DNA of 64,000 nucleotides from CAVTLG01 sp963735495 (GCA_963735495.1 CAVTLG010000014.1:62001-126000); one strand, 5' to 3'; positions 43,613 through 52,343 are shown, counted from the stretch's first letter. The notes: generated from the letters alone by a model not told the origin. Numbers and translations are program-made.

Positions 43613-44194
43613 ATGGCCGGTCCAGATCGTACGATCTTTCGGGAACGAGCGATAGAGAAATACATGCAGAAGCAGGAACTCCACGCCATATTACGGCTGG
43701 TCTCGCCCCCAGTGAGTCGGTGTTTATGGGGCCTCTTACTGCTGGCGTGCATAGGAGGGGTGCTGGTCTGGTCGATCCAGGTGCCGGTGTTGGTCGCGGG
43801 AAGCGGCCTGATGGTTCAAGACACCAGCGGAGGTGGATCGCGTGAATCGCCGAGGGTGGTCTTGCTGCTGTTATTGCCGCCGGAGCAGCGGACCCAGATC
43901 CACGTGGGGCAAACGCTCCGCTATTGTGTGGAGAGGAGCACGAACTGCCTGAGCGGGTCGCTCGTGGAGGTGGAGACAGCGGTGCAGAGTCCCCAGGAGA
44001 TCCGCGAGCGGTTCAAGGTGCCAGTCGTGCAGGGGCAGGAGATCATGGGACCGGCGGTCGTGGGGGTAGCTCTAGTGGGAACACCAGCGCAGAGAGCGGC
44101 CTATGTTGGGAGCCTGGGTCAGGTAGAGGTGCAGGCGGGGACAGAGAGTGCGCTCTCGTTCTTTCTTGCTTTAGGTGATGGATTTGGTGGCTAA
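43613..44194 (+). CDS. Short HlyD/NHLM-like membrane protein (copy A)
   Basis: 193 residues from the ATG at 43613 after AAGGAAGCGGG. The N-terminus 'TIFRERAIEKYMQKQELHAI' then 'LRLVSPPVSRCLWGLLLLAC' resembles NHLM-type bacteriocin secretion proteins, with one membrane helix and a start of the beta-barrel-like part ('IQVPVLVAGSGLMV'). The long coiled-coil hairpin of normal membrane-fusion proteins is absent and the whole is under half the usual length. Two Cys lie near residue 100 ('LRYCVERSTNCLSGSL'). It probably assists the exporter whose gene overlaps its 3' end by 17 bp. Confidence 0.75.
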   Translation: MAGPDRTIFRERAIEKYMQKQELHAILRLVSPPVSRCLWGLLLLACIGGVLVWSIQVPVLVAGSGLMVQDTSGGGSRESPRVVLLLLLPPEQRTQIHVGQTLRYCVERSTNCLSGSLVEVETAVQSPQEIRERFKVPVVQGQEIMGPAVVGVALVGTPAQRAAYVGSLGQVEVQAGTESALSFFLALGDGFGG

Positions 44195-46415
44195 GGGAGA
44201 TGGCGGGGATAGAGGCGTGGAGTTATTATTGACTCAGCGGGCGAAGAAGGGACGCGGGAGAAGACGGCGGGTTCCTGAGATGAGGCAGGTCACCGCAGTA
44301 GAATGTGGGGCTGCGTGCCTGGCGATGATCTTACAATATTACGGACGAGCGAGTAGTCTGACCGAGGTCCAGGAGTACTGTGGAGCCGGACGGGATGGCT
44401 TAACCGCTCTGGAACTGGTGAAAGCGGCGCGGGCCTATGGACTGCGCGTACGTGCCGTCTCGGTGAAACTGGAGGATGTGCGCTATGTCACCTTGCCGGC
44501 CATCGTGCATTGGCAATTCAACCACTTTGTGATTGTCGAGCGCTGGTCGCCTAAATGGGTGGACCTGCTCGATCCGGCGCAGGGACGACGCAGGGTCTCC
44601 ATTGAGACCTTTGATGAGGGCTTTACTGGCGTGGTGATCATGCTGGAGCCAGGGGAGCACTTTGAAGAGAAGGCCGCGCAGCCCTCCCTGACGGCGTGGA
44701 GCTATATGCGTTCTTTTCTCCATATGCGCACCACGATCTGCCAGGTGGTGGGGGCCTCGCTGTTGTTGCAAGTCTTCGGGTTAGCGGCTCCCTTTAGCAC
44801 GGCCATCGTCATCGATGAGATCCTGCCGCAGGCGGCGAGCAACCTGTTGCTGCTGGTGGGAGTGGGCATGCTGATTGTGCTGCTGATGCAAGGGATCACG
44901 ATGCTGTTACGCAGCTCCTTGCTGATCTATTTGCAGACGCGCATCGACACGAATATCATGCTCAACTTCTTTGAGCACCTGCTTAGTCTGCCGTATCGTT
45001 TTTTTCAGGTGCGCTTGAGCGGAGATGTGTTGGCGCGCATGAATAGCAACGGAGCAATCAGGGATCTGCTGACCAATCAGTTGCTCTCGACGATCCTGGA
45101 TGGCAGTACGGTGGTGGTGTATCTGGTGATCTTGTGCTGGCAGTCCTGGGTGATCGCGGGAGTGACGCTAGGGTTGGGAGTCTGTCAGGTGAGCTTGCTC
45201 TTAGCGACGGCGCCGGCCCTGCGGCGCTTGACGCAGCGCGATCTAGAGGCGCAGGGCAAGACGCAGGGGTACCTCAACGAGGTGTTAGCCGGTATTGCCA
45301 CGCTCAAAGCGGCGGGAGCGGAGCAGCGAGCGCAAGCACGTTGGCAGGACCTGTTCTTTACGGAGATGAATATCTCGTTGCGCTTGCGCTATCTCTCCTC
45401 GGTGATCGAAGCGGTATTCCAGCTCATCAACGTGCTTTCCCCGTTGTTGCTGTTATGGATAGGAGCCTGGCAGGTGATGCAGGGACGGATGCCGGTGGGC
45501 ACCATGCTGGCCCTCAATACGCTGGCGGCTTTATTTCTGCAGCCTTTGAGCGCGCTGGCGACCAGTGGGCAGAGCTTGCAGGTCATCCGGGCGCATTTTA
45601 CGCGGGTGGCCGATGTGATTGAGGCGCAGCCGGAGCAGGATAGGTTGCAGGTGCGCTCGCCGCAGCGGTTGGCCGGACAGATCGAATTGCGGCAGGTGAG
45701 CTTTCAGTATGACGTGCACGCACCGCTGATCCTGCGAGAGGTCAGCTTGCAGATCGCTCCAGGCAGCAAGGTCGCGCTGGTGGGCAGAACCGGTTCGGGC
45801 AAGAGTACGCTGGGGAAGTTGCTGGTAGGGTTGATGACGCCGACGAGCGGCGCGATCCTCTATGATGGGGTCGGGTTGGAGCAGTTGAACTACCAGGAGG
45901 TACGTAGCCAGTTTGGCGTGGTGTTGCAAGAGTCGTTCATCTTCAGCGGGTCGATCCGCGAGAATATCGGGCTGAACAATCCCGAGATGGACCTGGAGCA
46001 ACTGATGGCGGCGGCCCACCTGGCGGTGATCGCCGAAGATATCGAGAGGATGCCGATGGGTTATGAGACGCTGGTGGCCGAAGGGGGCAGTGCGTTTTCG
46101 GGAGGGCAACGGCAACGCATCGCGTTAGCACGGGCGTTAGCCAACCATCCAGCGATCCTGTTGTTAGATGAGGCGACCAGCGCGTTGGATGTGGGGACGG
46201 AGCGGCAGGTGGCGCGCAACCTGGCCGGGCTGCGGTGTACGCAGATCATTATCGCGCACCGCTTGAGTACGATCCGCAACGCCGACCTGATCGTCGTGCT
46301 GGAGGAGGGACACATTGTCGAGCAAGGGACGCACGAACACTTGCTGCAACGCCAGGGCTACTATGCTCAACTGATCCAAACCCAGTTATTCCATGACCAG
46401 ATCGATCTCATCTGA
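44178..46415 (+). CDS. C39 peptidase-containing ABC exporter (PCAT), copy A
   Basis: 745 residues from the ATG at 44178, which overlaps the previous stop; a GTG lies one codon earlier. An N-terminal C39 peptidase domain has catalytic Cys in 'VTAVECGAACLAMILQYY', His in 'HWQFNHFVIVERW' and Asp in 'VDLLDPAQGRR'. Six membrane helices follow (about 165-450), then an ABC domain with Walker A 'LVGRTGSGKSTLGKLL', signature 'FSGGQRQRIALARAL', Walker B 'ILLLDEATSALD' and the H-loop His in 'IIAHRLSTI'. Such proteins cut the leader after GG and export the core peptide. It is shorter at the N-terminus than copy B. Confidence 0.93.
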   Translation: MDLVAKGDGGDRGVELLLTQRAKKGRGRRRRVPEMRQVTAVECGAACLAMILQYYGRASSLTEVQEYCGAGRDGLTALELVKAARAYGLRVRAVSVKLEDVRYVTLPAIVHWQFNHFVIVERWSPKWVDLLDPAQGRRRVSIETFDEGFTGVVIMLEPGEHFEEKAAQPSLTAWSYMRSFLHMRTTICQVVGASLLLQVFGLAAPFSTAIVIDEILPQAASNLLLLVGVGMLIVLLMQGITMLLRSSLLIYLQTRIDTNIMLNFFEHLLSLPYRFFQVRLSGDVLARMNSNGAIRDLLTNQLLSTILDGSTVVVYLVILCWQSWVIAGVTLGLGVCQVSLLLATAPALRRLTQRDLEAQGKTQGYLNEVLAGIATLKAAGAEQRAQARWQDLFFTEMNISLRLRYLSSVIEAVFQLINVLSPLLLLWIGAWQVMQGRMPVGTMLALNTLAALFLQPLSALATSGQSLQVIRAHFTRVADVIEAQPEQDRLQVRSPQRLAGQIELRQVSFQYDVHAPLILREVSLQIAPGSKVALVGRTGSGKSTLGKLLVGLMTPTSGAILYDGVGLEQLNYQEVRSQFGVVLQESFIFSGSIRENIGLNNPEMDLEQLMAAAHLAVIAEDIERMPMGYETLVAEGGSAFSGGQRQRIALARALANHPAILLLDEATSALDVGTERQVARNLAGLRCTQIIIAHRLSTIRNADLIVVLEEGHIVEQGTHEHLLQRQGYYAQLIQTQLFHDQIDLI

Positions 46416-47077
46416 GATCTCCCCCGCATGAATGACGGCAGCTTTCTGGGTCGCGTTGGGTAAAACGCTATCCTCTTCAGTCTATTTTCTTACTCTCCAT
46501 GTTCAAAAATGTCTATGTTGTTGTATTATGATTGATATATGCCCATATTTGGTATCACAAGTACACTGTAGATAGAAAAGGGCATGGGCACGATCCTCCT
46601 CACAGCCAGCGACCTTGCGTTCCCATACCTTGACAGGGTGAGACATACCTCATCCTGTCATTCCTCTACCTTTGTATACAACCTGACATAGATCAAGTAG
46701 TGTGCAAACAAGAGAACGAGAGCGGCACATACTATGTTGCATCGCTCTGATAGGAACTATTTTATGTCAATAGATGTAATAACAATAAATTAGTAATTTT
46801 ATGCAAAATAAAATGCTATATTTGACATAAATGTAAAAAAAGAGTGAATAAATAGATAAAAATTAATATATAAGTGGAGAGAATATTAGTAATATTTGGC
46901 TAATTTAAAAATAAATAGCTTAAATACATGTTGAGCGTGCTATACTGAAGATAGTTCAGCGGATATATCGCATATATGGATAGTCCTATGGGCTATGTCT
47001 CATAGTAGGAGGCATGAAAGCAACAATCGCTCTGTAATAGTGATTGTTTGTTGTTTAAGATTAGAAAGGAAAAAACT
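46416..47077. promoter_or_regulatory. Intergenic region with conserved promoter/leader of the second peptide gene
   Basis: The first 400 bp are without recognisable features. From 46887 the block TAGTAATATTTGGCTAAT recurs, then an extended -10 TATACT (46941-46946) 54 bp later, a hairpin ATGTCTC...GAGGCAT and a second hairpin (ACAATCGCT with AGTGATTGT). Sequences of the second hairpin differ from those before precursor 1 while pairing is kept. AGAAAGGAAAAAACT precedes the ATG. Confidence 0.6.
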
Positions 47078-47293
47078 ATGTTTTTTGATACGGAGAAAGT
47101 ATCTACCACGAGAAGCAACGTTTTACAAGAGTTGACGGAGGGACAGCTCGCGCAGGTAGCAGGGGGAACGGCTCCAGCATGTGATCCACGTGGGGGCCAG
47201 CATCATCCCAGGCACCACCAGCCAATCTGTTACCGTCATCGGCATCCCTTTGACCACAATCACGGTCATCACGGTTTCGGTGGGCGCTATTAA
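47078..47293 (+). CDS. His-rich double-glycine leader peptide (precursor 2)
   Basis: 71 residues from the ATG at 47078 (AGAAAGG upstream). The leader starts MFFDTEK and ends 'LQELTEGQLAQVAGG'. The 41-residue core has 10 His, 2 Cys and several Arg/Pro, for example 'QHHPRHHQPICYRHRHPFDH' then 'NHGHHGFGGRY'. Such a core is likely to bind transition metals. The leader is clearly homologous to precursors 1 and 3, but the core is unrelated to theirs. Confidence 0.82.
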   Translation: MFFDTEKVSTTRSNVLQELTEGQLAQVAGGTAPACDPRGGQHHPRHHQPICYRHRHPFDHNHGHHGFGGRY

Positions 47294-47345
47294 ATGCTCT
47301 CCCGTTGCTGGAGGGTAGCTGGAGACAGGTACCTGTAATGCAACG

Positions 47346-47381
47346 CCATGAAATTATCCGTGCATGCGGATAATTTCATGG
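47346..47381 (+). promoter_or_regulatory. Perfect hairpin between precursor 2 and precursor 3 genes
   Basis: CCATGAAATTATCCG pairs with CGGATAATTTCATGG around TGCATG. It is placed 46 bp before the precursor 3 start codon, where it may slow transcript decay or modulate expression. No T-run follows, so it is not a classic terminator. Confidence 0.5.
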
Positions 47382-47426
47382 ATTATGTCCTTTACCATTT
47401 GGTTAAGTTTTAGGAAGGAAAAAAAC

Positions 47427-47675
47427 ATGTTTTTTGATACAGAGAAAGAATCAACTGTTTTACACGTACTGACAGAAGAGCAGCTTATGCAAGTCGCTGG
47501 AGGCTGTTCCCCCCATCCTGGTAGCTGGGGCCACGATGGTTGTGGTGGTGGTTGGGGTCACGACGGTTGTGGTGATGGTGGCTGGGGTCGCCGTCGCTGG
47601 GGCCGCTGGGGTTGCGGTGATGGTGGCTGGGGTCATATTGGCTTTGGCTGGGGCCACGATGGTTGTGGTTGTTAG
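47427..47675 (+). CDS. Gly/Trp/Cys repeat double-glycine leader peptide (precursor 3)
   Basis: 82 residues from the ATG at 47427 (TAGGAAGGAA upstream). Leader 'MFFDTEKESTVLHVLTEEQ' then 'LMQVAGG'. The 56-residue core begins with Cys and has six Cys in all, embedded in repeats of 'GWGHDGCG' and 'GDGGWG', with a basic middle 'GRRRWGRWG' and the end 'GHDGCGC'. It could hold disulfides, thioether links or metal. It is followed by exporter cassette copy B. Not matched to a known family. Confidence 0.82.
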   Translation: MFFDTEKESTVLHVLTEEQLMQVAGGCSPHPGSWGHDGCGGGWGHDGCGDGGWGRRRWGRWGCGDGGWGHIGFGWGHDGCGC

Positions 47676-47801
47676 TTTGCCGCGAGCAGTGCGTGGGTAG
47701 CTAGAGGCGAATGCCAGGAAACTAACCGTGTTGGGAGTAACGTCCTTTCCGGTTCCGACCGTGAGTGGGAGCCGTTCCTCCTGGTACTGGCATTCTGAGA
47801 A

Positions 47802-47847
47802 GGGAGCCTGCCGTCTTGTCCCACAAGGACAAAAGGGGCAGGCTCCC
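47802..47847 (+). terminator. Hairpin between peptide gene and exporter genes (copy B)
   Basis: Same 11-bp stem (GGGAGCCTGCC/GGCAGGCTCCC) as in copy A with a slightly different loop; again no T-run. Confidence 0.55.
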
Positions 47848-47894
47848 GGCGCGACAAGGGCGCGCGGTGCATGGCAGGAAGGGAAGGAAGTGGG

Positions 47895-48479
47895 ATGGCC
47901 GGTCCAGATCGCACGATCTTTCGGGAACGAGCGATAGAGAAATACATGCAGAAGCAGGAACTCCACGCCATATTACGGCTGGTCTCGCCCCCAGTGAGTC
48001 GGTGTTTATGGGGCCTCTTACTGCTGGCGTGCGTAGGAGGGGTGCTGGTCTGGTCGATCCAGGTGCCGGTGTTGGTCGCGGGAAGCGGTCTGATGGTTCA
48101 AGACACCAGCGAGGGTGGATCGCGTGAGCCTGCGGGGGTAGTCTTGTTGTTGCTACTACCACCGGAGCAACGGACCCAGATCCACGTGGGGCAAACGCTC
48201 CGCTATTGTGTGGAGGGGAGCACGAACTGCCTGAGCGGATCGCTCGTGGAGGTGGAGACAGCGGTGCAGAGTCCCCAGGAGATCCGCGAGCGGTTCAACG
48301 TGCCGCTCGTGCAGGGACAGGAGATCATGGGACCAGCGGTCGTGGGGGTAGCGCAGGTGGGAACAACACCAACGCAGAGAGCAGCCTATGTGGGGAGTCT
48401 GGGTCAGGTAGAGGTGCAGACGGGAACCGAGAGTGCGCTCTCGCTCTTGCCTGCTTTAGGTGATGGATTTGGTGGCTAA
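47895..48479 (+). CDS. Short HlyD/NHLM-like membrane protein (copy B)
   Basis: 194 residues, over 90 % identical to copy A by eye, from the ATG at 47895. Same single membrane helix ('LWGLLLLACVGGVLVW') and truncated extracytoplasmic part. Differences from copy A are scattered, for example 'EGGSREPAGVV' and a one-residue insertion in 'QVGTTPTQRAAYVG'. Here the next gene does not overlap but begins 84 bp later with its own GGATGGAGGAG site. Confidence 0.75.
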   Translation: MAGPDRTIFRERAIEKYMQKQELHAILRLVSPPVSRCLWGLLLLACVGGVLVWSIQVPVLVAGSGLMVQDTSEGGSREPAGVVLLLLLPPEQRTQIHVGQTLRYCVEGSTNCLSGSLVEVETAVQSPQEIRERFNVPLVQGQEIMGPAVVGVAQVGTTPTQRAAYVGSLGQVEVQTGTESALSLLPALGDGFGG

Positions 48480-48563
48480 GATAGTGTTTGGTTTCAGCTC
48501 AATACAGATAGCAAGTGTACATGTTCCAAATACTATCATTAAGAGGGATGGAGGAGTGGAGTT

Positions 48564-50987
48564 ATGGATCAGGATCATACAGAGCAGATATCGGTAGCAG
48601 CAGAAGCTGTGAGCCGGGACCAGAGTAGTTCGCATGTGGTGTCTCCCCTATTTTCTTTGCCCTGTCTTACCCCCAGTGATCCCTCCTCTCAACAAACAAG
48701 AAGTATGAAGTGGGAACGTTTCGCTACCATGCATCCATCAGCGCAGGCCCCAACGATTCCGCTGGTTCCAGCCACCCCTGTGGCTGCGCCAGATGCCTTA
48801 TCGACCCGGCGGGAGAAGAAGGGACGCGGGAGAAGACGGCGGGTTCCTGAGATGAGGCAGGTCACCGCGGTAGAATGTGGGGCCGCGTGCCTGGCGATGA
48901 TCTTACAATATTACGGACGAGCGAGTAGTCTGACCGAGGTCCAGGAGTACTGTGGAGCCGGACGGGATGGCTTAACCGCTCTGGAACTGGTGAAAGCGGC
49001 GCGGGCGTATGGACTGCGCGTACGTGCTGTCTCAGTAAAACTGGAGGATGTGCGCTATGTCACCTTGCCGGCCATCGTGCATTGGCAATTCAACCACTTT
49101 GTGATTGTCGAGCGCTGGTCGCCTAAATGGGTGGACCTGCTCGATCCGGCGCAGGGACGACGTAGAGTCTCCTTTGAGACCTTTGATGAGGGCTTTACCG
49201 GCGTGGTGATCATGCTGGAGCCAGGGGAGCACTTTGAAGAGAAGGCTGCGCAGCCCTCCCTGACGGCGTGGAGCTATATGCGTTCTTTTCTCCATATGCG
49301 CACCACGATCTGCCAGGTGGTGGGAGCCTCGCTGTTGCTGCAAGTCTTCGGGTTAGCGGCTCCCTTTGGCACGGCCATCGTCATCGATGAGATCCTGCCG
49401 CAGGCGGCGAGCAACCTGTTGCTGCTGGTGGGAGTGGGCATGCTGATTGTGCTGCTGATGCAAGGGATCGCGATGCTGTTACGCAGCTCCTTGCTGATCT
49501 ATTTGCAGACGCGCATTGACACGAATATCATGCTCAACTTCTTTGAGCACCTGCTCAGTCTGCCGTATCGTTTTTTTCAGGTGCGCTTGAGCGGAGATGT
49601 GTTGGCGCGCATGAATAGCAACGGAGCAATCAGGGATCTGCTGACCAATCAGTTGCTCTCGACGATCCTGGATGGCAGTACGGTGGTGGTGTACCTGGTG
49701 ATCTTGTGCTGGCAGTCCTGGGTGATCGCGGGAGTGACGCTAGGGTTGGGAGTCTGTCAGGTGAGCTTGCTCTTAGCGACGGCGCCGGCCCTGCGGCGCT
49801 TGACGCAGCGCGATCTGGAGGCGCAGGGCAAGACGCAGGGGTACCTCAACGAGGTGTTAGCTGGTATCGCCACGCTCAAAGCGGCGGGAGCGGAGCAGCG
49901 AGCGCAAGCGCGTTGGCAGGACCTGTTCTTTACGGAGATGAATATCTCGTTGCGCTTGCGCTATCTCTCCTCGGTGATCGGGGTGGCGTTCGAATTGTTT
50001 AGTATGCTTTCCCCGTTGTTGCTGTTGTGGATAGGAGCCTGGCAGGTGATGCAGGGACGCATGCTGGTGGGTACCATGCTGGCCCTCAATACGCTGGCGG
50101 CTTTATTTCTGCAGCCTTTGAGCGCGCTGGCGACCAGTGGGCAGAGTTTGCAGGTCATCCGGGCGCATTTTACGCGGGTGGCCGATGTGATTGAGGCGCA
50201 GCCGGAGCAGGATAGGTTGCAGGTGCGCTCGCCGCAGCGGTTGGCCGGACAGATCGAATTGCGGCAGGTGAGCTTTCAGTATGACGTGCACGCGCCGCTG
50301 ATCCTGCAAGAGATCAGCTTGTGCATCGCTCCAGGCAGCAAGGTCGCGCTGGTGGGTAAGACCGGTTCGGGCAAGAGTACGCTGGGGAAGTTGCTGGTAG
50401 GGTTGATGACGCCGACGAGCGGCGCGATCCTCTATGATGGGGTCGGGTTGGAGCAGTTGAACTACCAGGAGGTACGCAGCCAGTTTGGCGTGGTATTGCA
50501 AGAGTCGTTCATCTTCAGCGGGTCGATCCGCGAGAATATCGGGCTGAACAATCCCGAGATGGACCTGGAGCAACTGATGGCGGCGGCCCACCTGGCGGTG
50601 ATCGCCGAAGATATCGAGAGGATGCCGATGGGCTATGAGACGCTGGTGGCCGAAGGGGGCAGTGCGTTTTCGGGAGGGCAACGGCAACGCATCGCGTTAG
50701 CACGGGCGTTAGCCAACCATCCAGCGATCCTGTTGTTAGATGAGGCGACCAGCGCGTTGGATGTGGGGACGGAGCGGCAGGTGGCGCGAAACCTGGCCGG
50801 GCTGCGGTGTACGCAGATCATTATCGCGCACCGCTTGAGTACGATCCGCAATGCCGACCTGATCGTCGTGCTGGAGGAGGGACGCATTGTCGAGCAAGGG
50901 ACGCACGAACACTTGCTGCAACGCCAGGGCTACTATGCTCAACTGATCCAAACCCAGTTATTCCATGATCAGATCGATGTCGCATAG
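48564..50987 (+). CDS. C39 peptidase-containing ABC exporter (PCAT), copy B
   Basis: 807 residues. It is about 98 % identical to copy A from the C39 domain onward, but has an N-terminal extension of about 62 residues rich in Ser/Pro/Gln before 'EKKGRGRRRRVPEMRQVTA'. Catalytic Cys, His and Asp of C39, six membrane helices and all ABC motifs are present (Walker A here 'VGKTGSGKSTLGKLL'). In one membrane segment 'SSVIGVAFELFSMLSPLL' replaces 'SSVIEAVFQLINVLSPLL' of copy A, a concentrated change. It likely processes and exports precursors 2 and 3. Confidence 0.93.
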   Translation: MDQDHTEQISVAAEAVSRDQSSSHVVSPLFSLPCLTPSDPSSQQTRSMKWERFATMHPSAQAPTIPLVPATPVAAPDALSTRREKKGRGRRRRVPEMRQVTAVECGAACLAMILQYYGRASSLTEVQEYCGAGRDGLTALELVKAARAYGLRVRAVSVKLEDVRYVTLPAIVHWQFNHFVIVERWSPKWVDLLDPAQGRRRVSFETFDEGFTGVVIMLEPGEHFEEKAAQPSLTAWSYMRSFLHMRTTICQVVGASLLLQVFGLAAPFGTAIVIDEILPQAASNLLLLVGVGMLIVLLMQGIAMLLRSSLLIYLQTRIDTNIMLNFFEHLLSLPYRFFQVRLSGDVLARMNSNGAIRDLLTNQLLSTILDGSTVVVYLVILCWQSWVIAGVTLGLGVCQVSLLLATAPALRRLTQRDLEAQGKTQGYLNEVLAGIATLKAAGAEQRAQARWQDLFFTEMNISLRLRYLSSVIGVAFELFSMLSPLLLLWIGAWQVMQGRMLVGTMLALNTLAALFLQPLSALATSGQSLQVIRAHFTRVADVIEAQPEQDRLQVRSPQRLAGQIELRQVSFQYDVHAPLILQEISLCIAPGSKVALVGKTGSGKSTLGKLLVGLMTPTSGAILYDGVGLEQLNYQEVRSQFGVVLQESFIFSGSIRENIGLNNPEMDLEQLMAAAHLAVIAEDIERMPMGYETLVAEGGSAFSGGQRQRIALARALANHPAILLLDEATSALDVGTERQVARNLAGLRCTQIIIAHRLSTIRNADLIVVLEEGRIVEQGTHEHLLQRQGYYAQLIQTQLFHDQIDVA

Positions 50988-51176
50988 AGTTATGGCTCGG
51001 TTAGAACCAGCTTTTTTTTATGGGCATATGGTACGACCACTATGAACAAATTTAGTTTTCTTCTTTCTCCTTATGGCGTCATTGATGTACAATATCAACG
51101 AGTTCGATACCTTTATAATTACACTTTTTTAAATGCCTTATAGAATTGAGCTTTTTCAAGGAGCAAGAGTAAATTA

Positions 51177-52286
51177 ATGGCACAGCAAGATGCTTATAAA
51201 TGCCCTCGTTGCGGAAATGAAACACTGCCAAGTCAGAGATTCTGTGCCAGGTGTGGACTAACATTGCACCAGCCACCTGTATCGTCGCCACAATCGTACG
51301 AACCGTCACCGCTTCCACCGCAGCGAGAGTTCTTACCGTCCTATGCGCCTGTGCAAGACCCGGCATCTATGCCGGTAGCGACTGCTCAGAAGCGCACTAT
51401 CGGACGGCCTTTTATTGTGCTCATCCTTCTTCTGGTCCTACTCATTCTGGGTGCTGCCAGCTATGCGGGACTGCATTTCTTTGGAGCTGTAAAAGCGACT
51501 CAGCCGCCAATCACCACCACATCTATCAATAGTACCCTCAACTATGCAGGAGTAAATATTACTGTGATCAATGCTCAGCAGTCACAAAGTTTTCTTAATG
51601 ATCCTGACTCGGCGAGTAATGGCATGGTGCGTTTACGCCTGCTGGCGCAAAATAGCGCGACTGTTCCGGTCGCTCTCCCGTACAATACCATTGTGCACCT
51701 GCGGCTTCCAGGTGGAACAACGGTAGCACCTACGTACGTGAATGCGAGCGTTAAACTTGCAGCGGGTGCAACGCATGTAAGCACTGTCGATTTTGCGGTC
51801 CCCTCGAACGTGAAAATCCGTCAGTTGACGCTGATCCTGGGTGCCAGCAACGAGGCTCAGGTCTCTATGCTGCTCAACGGGCAGTCCAACTCTGCGCAAT
51901 ATGCGCCAAAGACAGTCAAACCCAATGAACAGATGCTCTATCTGGGCCTCAACTGGCTGTTGAGCAGCGCTACATCGCAGTTAAGCCTGAATGGACAGCA
52001 GGCTACTAAGGGCATGCGCTACGTCATTGTGATGCTTAGCGTGGATAATACACTGTCACAAACGGCTATCCCTGGCTCTCCTTTTGATTACATCAGTCTC
52101 CAGGCAGCCAGCGCTACTCTCACGCCTGTTGACTCCACGTTGCCTGTCTCTTTCGCTTCTGGTATCACCGGAAAAACGGGCACGGTGACTTTTCTTGTAC
52201 CGCAAACTGCGACAACGCTGACATTACTATTGGCCTCACAGACGCCAAATGGTTTTGATCAAGCTACAGCCGACTTTCAGATTTAA
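51177..52286 (+). CDS. Zinc-ribbon single-pass membrane protein with extracytoplasmic beta domain
   Basis: 369 residues. An N-terminal zinc ribbon ('YKCPRCGNETLPSQRFCARCG', written here as CPRCG and CARCG knuckles) is followed by a Pro/Ser-rich linker, a membrane helix near residues 78-100 ('PFIVLILLLVLLILGAASYA') and an outside part of about 260 residues with two beta-rich DUF4352-like repeats ('GMVRLRLLAQNSATVPVALP' and 'GMRYVIVMLSVDNTL'). The zinc ribbon faces the cytoplasm. It is paralogous to the gene at 52581. A role in envelope sensing or carrying surface partners is possible but unproven. Confidence 0.75.
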   Translation: MAQQDAYKCPRCGNETLPSQRFCARCGLTLHQPPVSSPQSYEPSPLPPQREFLPSYAPVQDPASMPVATAQKRTIGRPFIVLILLLVLLILGAASYAGLHFFGAVKATQPPITTTSINSTLNYAGVNITVINAQQSQSFLNDPDSASNGMVRLRLLAQNSATVPVALPYNTIVHLRLPGGTTVAPTYVNASVKLAAGATHVSTVDFAVPSNVKIRQLTLILGASNEAQVSMLLNGQSNSAQYAPKTVKPNEQMLYLGLNWLLSSATSQLSLNGQQATKGMRYVIVMLSVDNTLSQTAIPGSPFDYISLQAASATLTPVDSTLPVSFASGITGKTGTVTFLVPQTATTLTLLLASQTPNGFDQATADFQI

Positions 52287-52308
52287 TATGCTCTCTGTGT
52301 CTATTGCT

Positions 52309-52343
52309 AGAGGAGGGAAAAATATCTGTCCCTCCTCTTTTTG
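52309..52343 (+). terminator. Rho-independent terminator
   Basis: AGAGGAGGGA and TCCCTCCTCT form a 10-bp stem with loop AAAATATCTG, followed by TTTTT. It lies 22 bp after the stop at 52286. Confidence 0.85.

Larger units (their letters stand above)
43392..46406 (+). repeat. Exporter cassette copy A (direct repeat of 47679-50978)
   Basis: A run of about 3.0 kb from GCCGCGAGCAGTGCGTGGG through to the end of the ABC exporter gene is nearly identical to copy B. It includes the spacer, the small membrane protein and the exporter. Copy A lacks about 285 bp between the two genes that copy B has. High identity at silent sites points to recent duplication or gene conversion. Confidence 0.9.
47679..50978 (+). 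repeat. Exporter cassette copy B (direct repeat of 43392-46406)
   Basis: Near-identical to copy A over spacer, small membrane protein and exporter. The extra 285 bp or so between 48480 and 48805 encode a separate ribosome binding site and an N-terminal extension of the exporter. Identity is broken sharply at 49981-50004. Confidence 0.9.

Noticed and set aside
45531..46115. 194-residue antisense frame in exporter copy A (and 50103-50687 in copy B)
   Set aside because: Purely a shadow of the high-GC ABC domain; present in both copies because the DNA is duplicated; no start signal.
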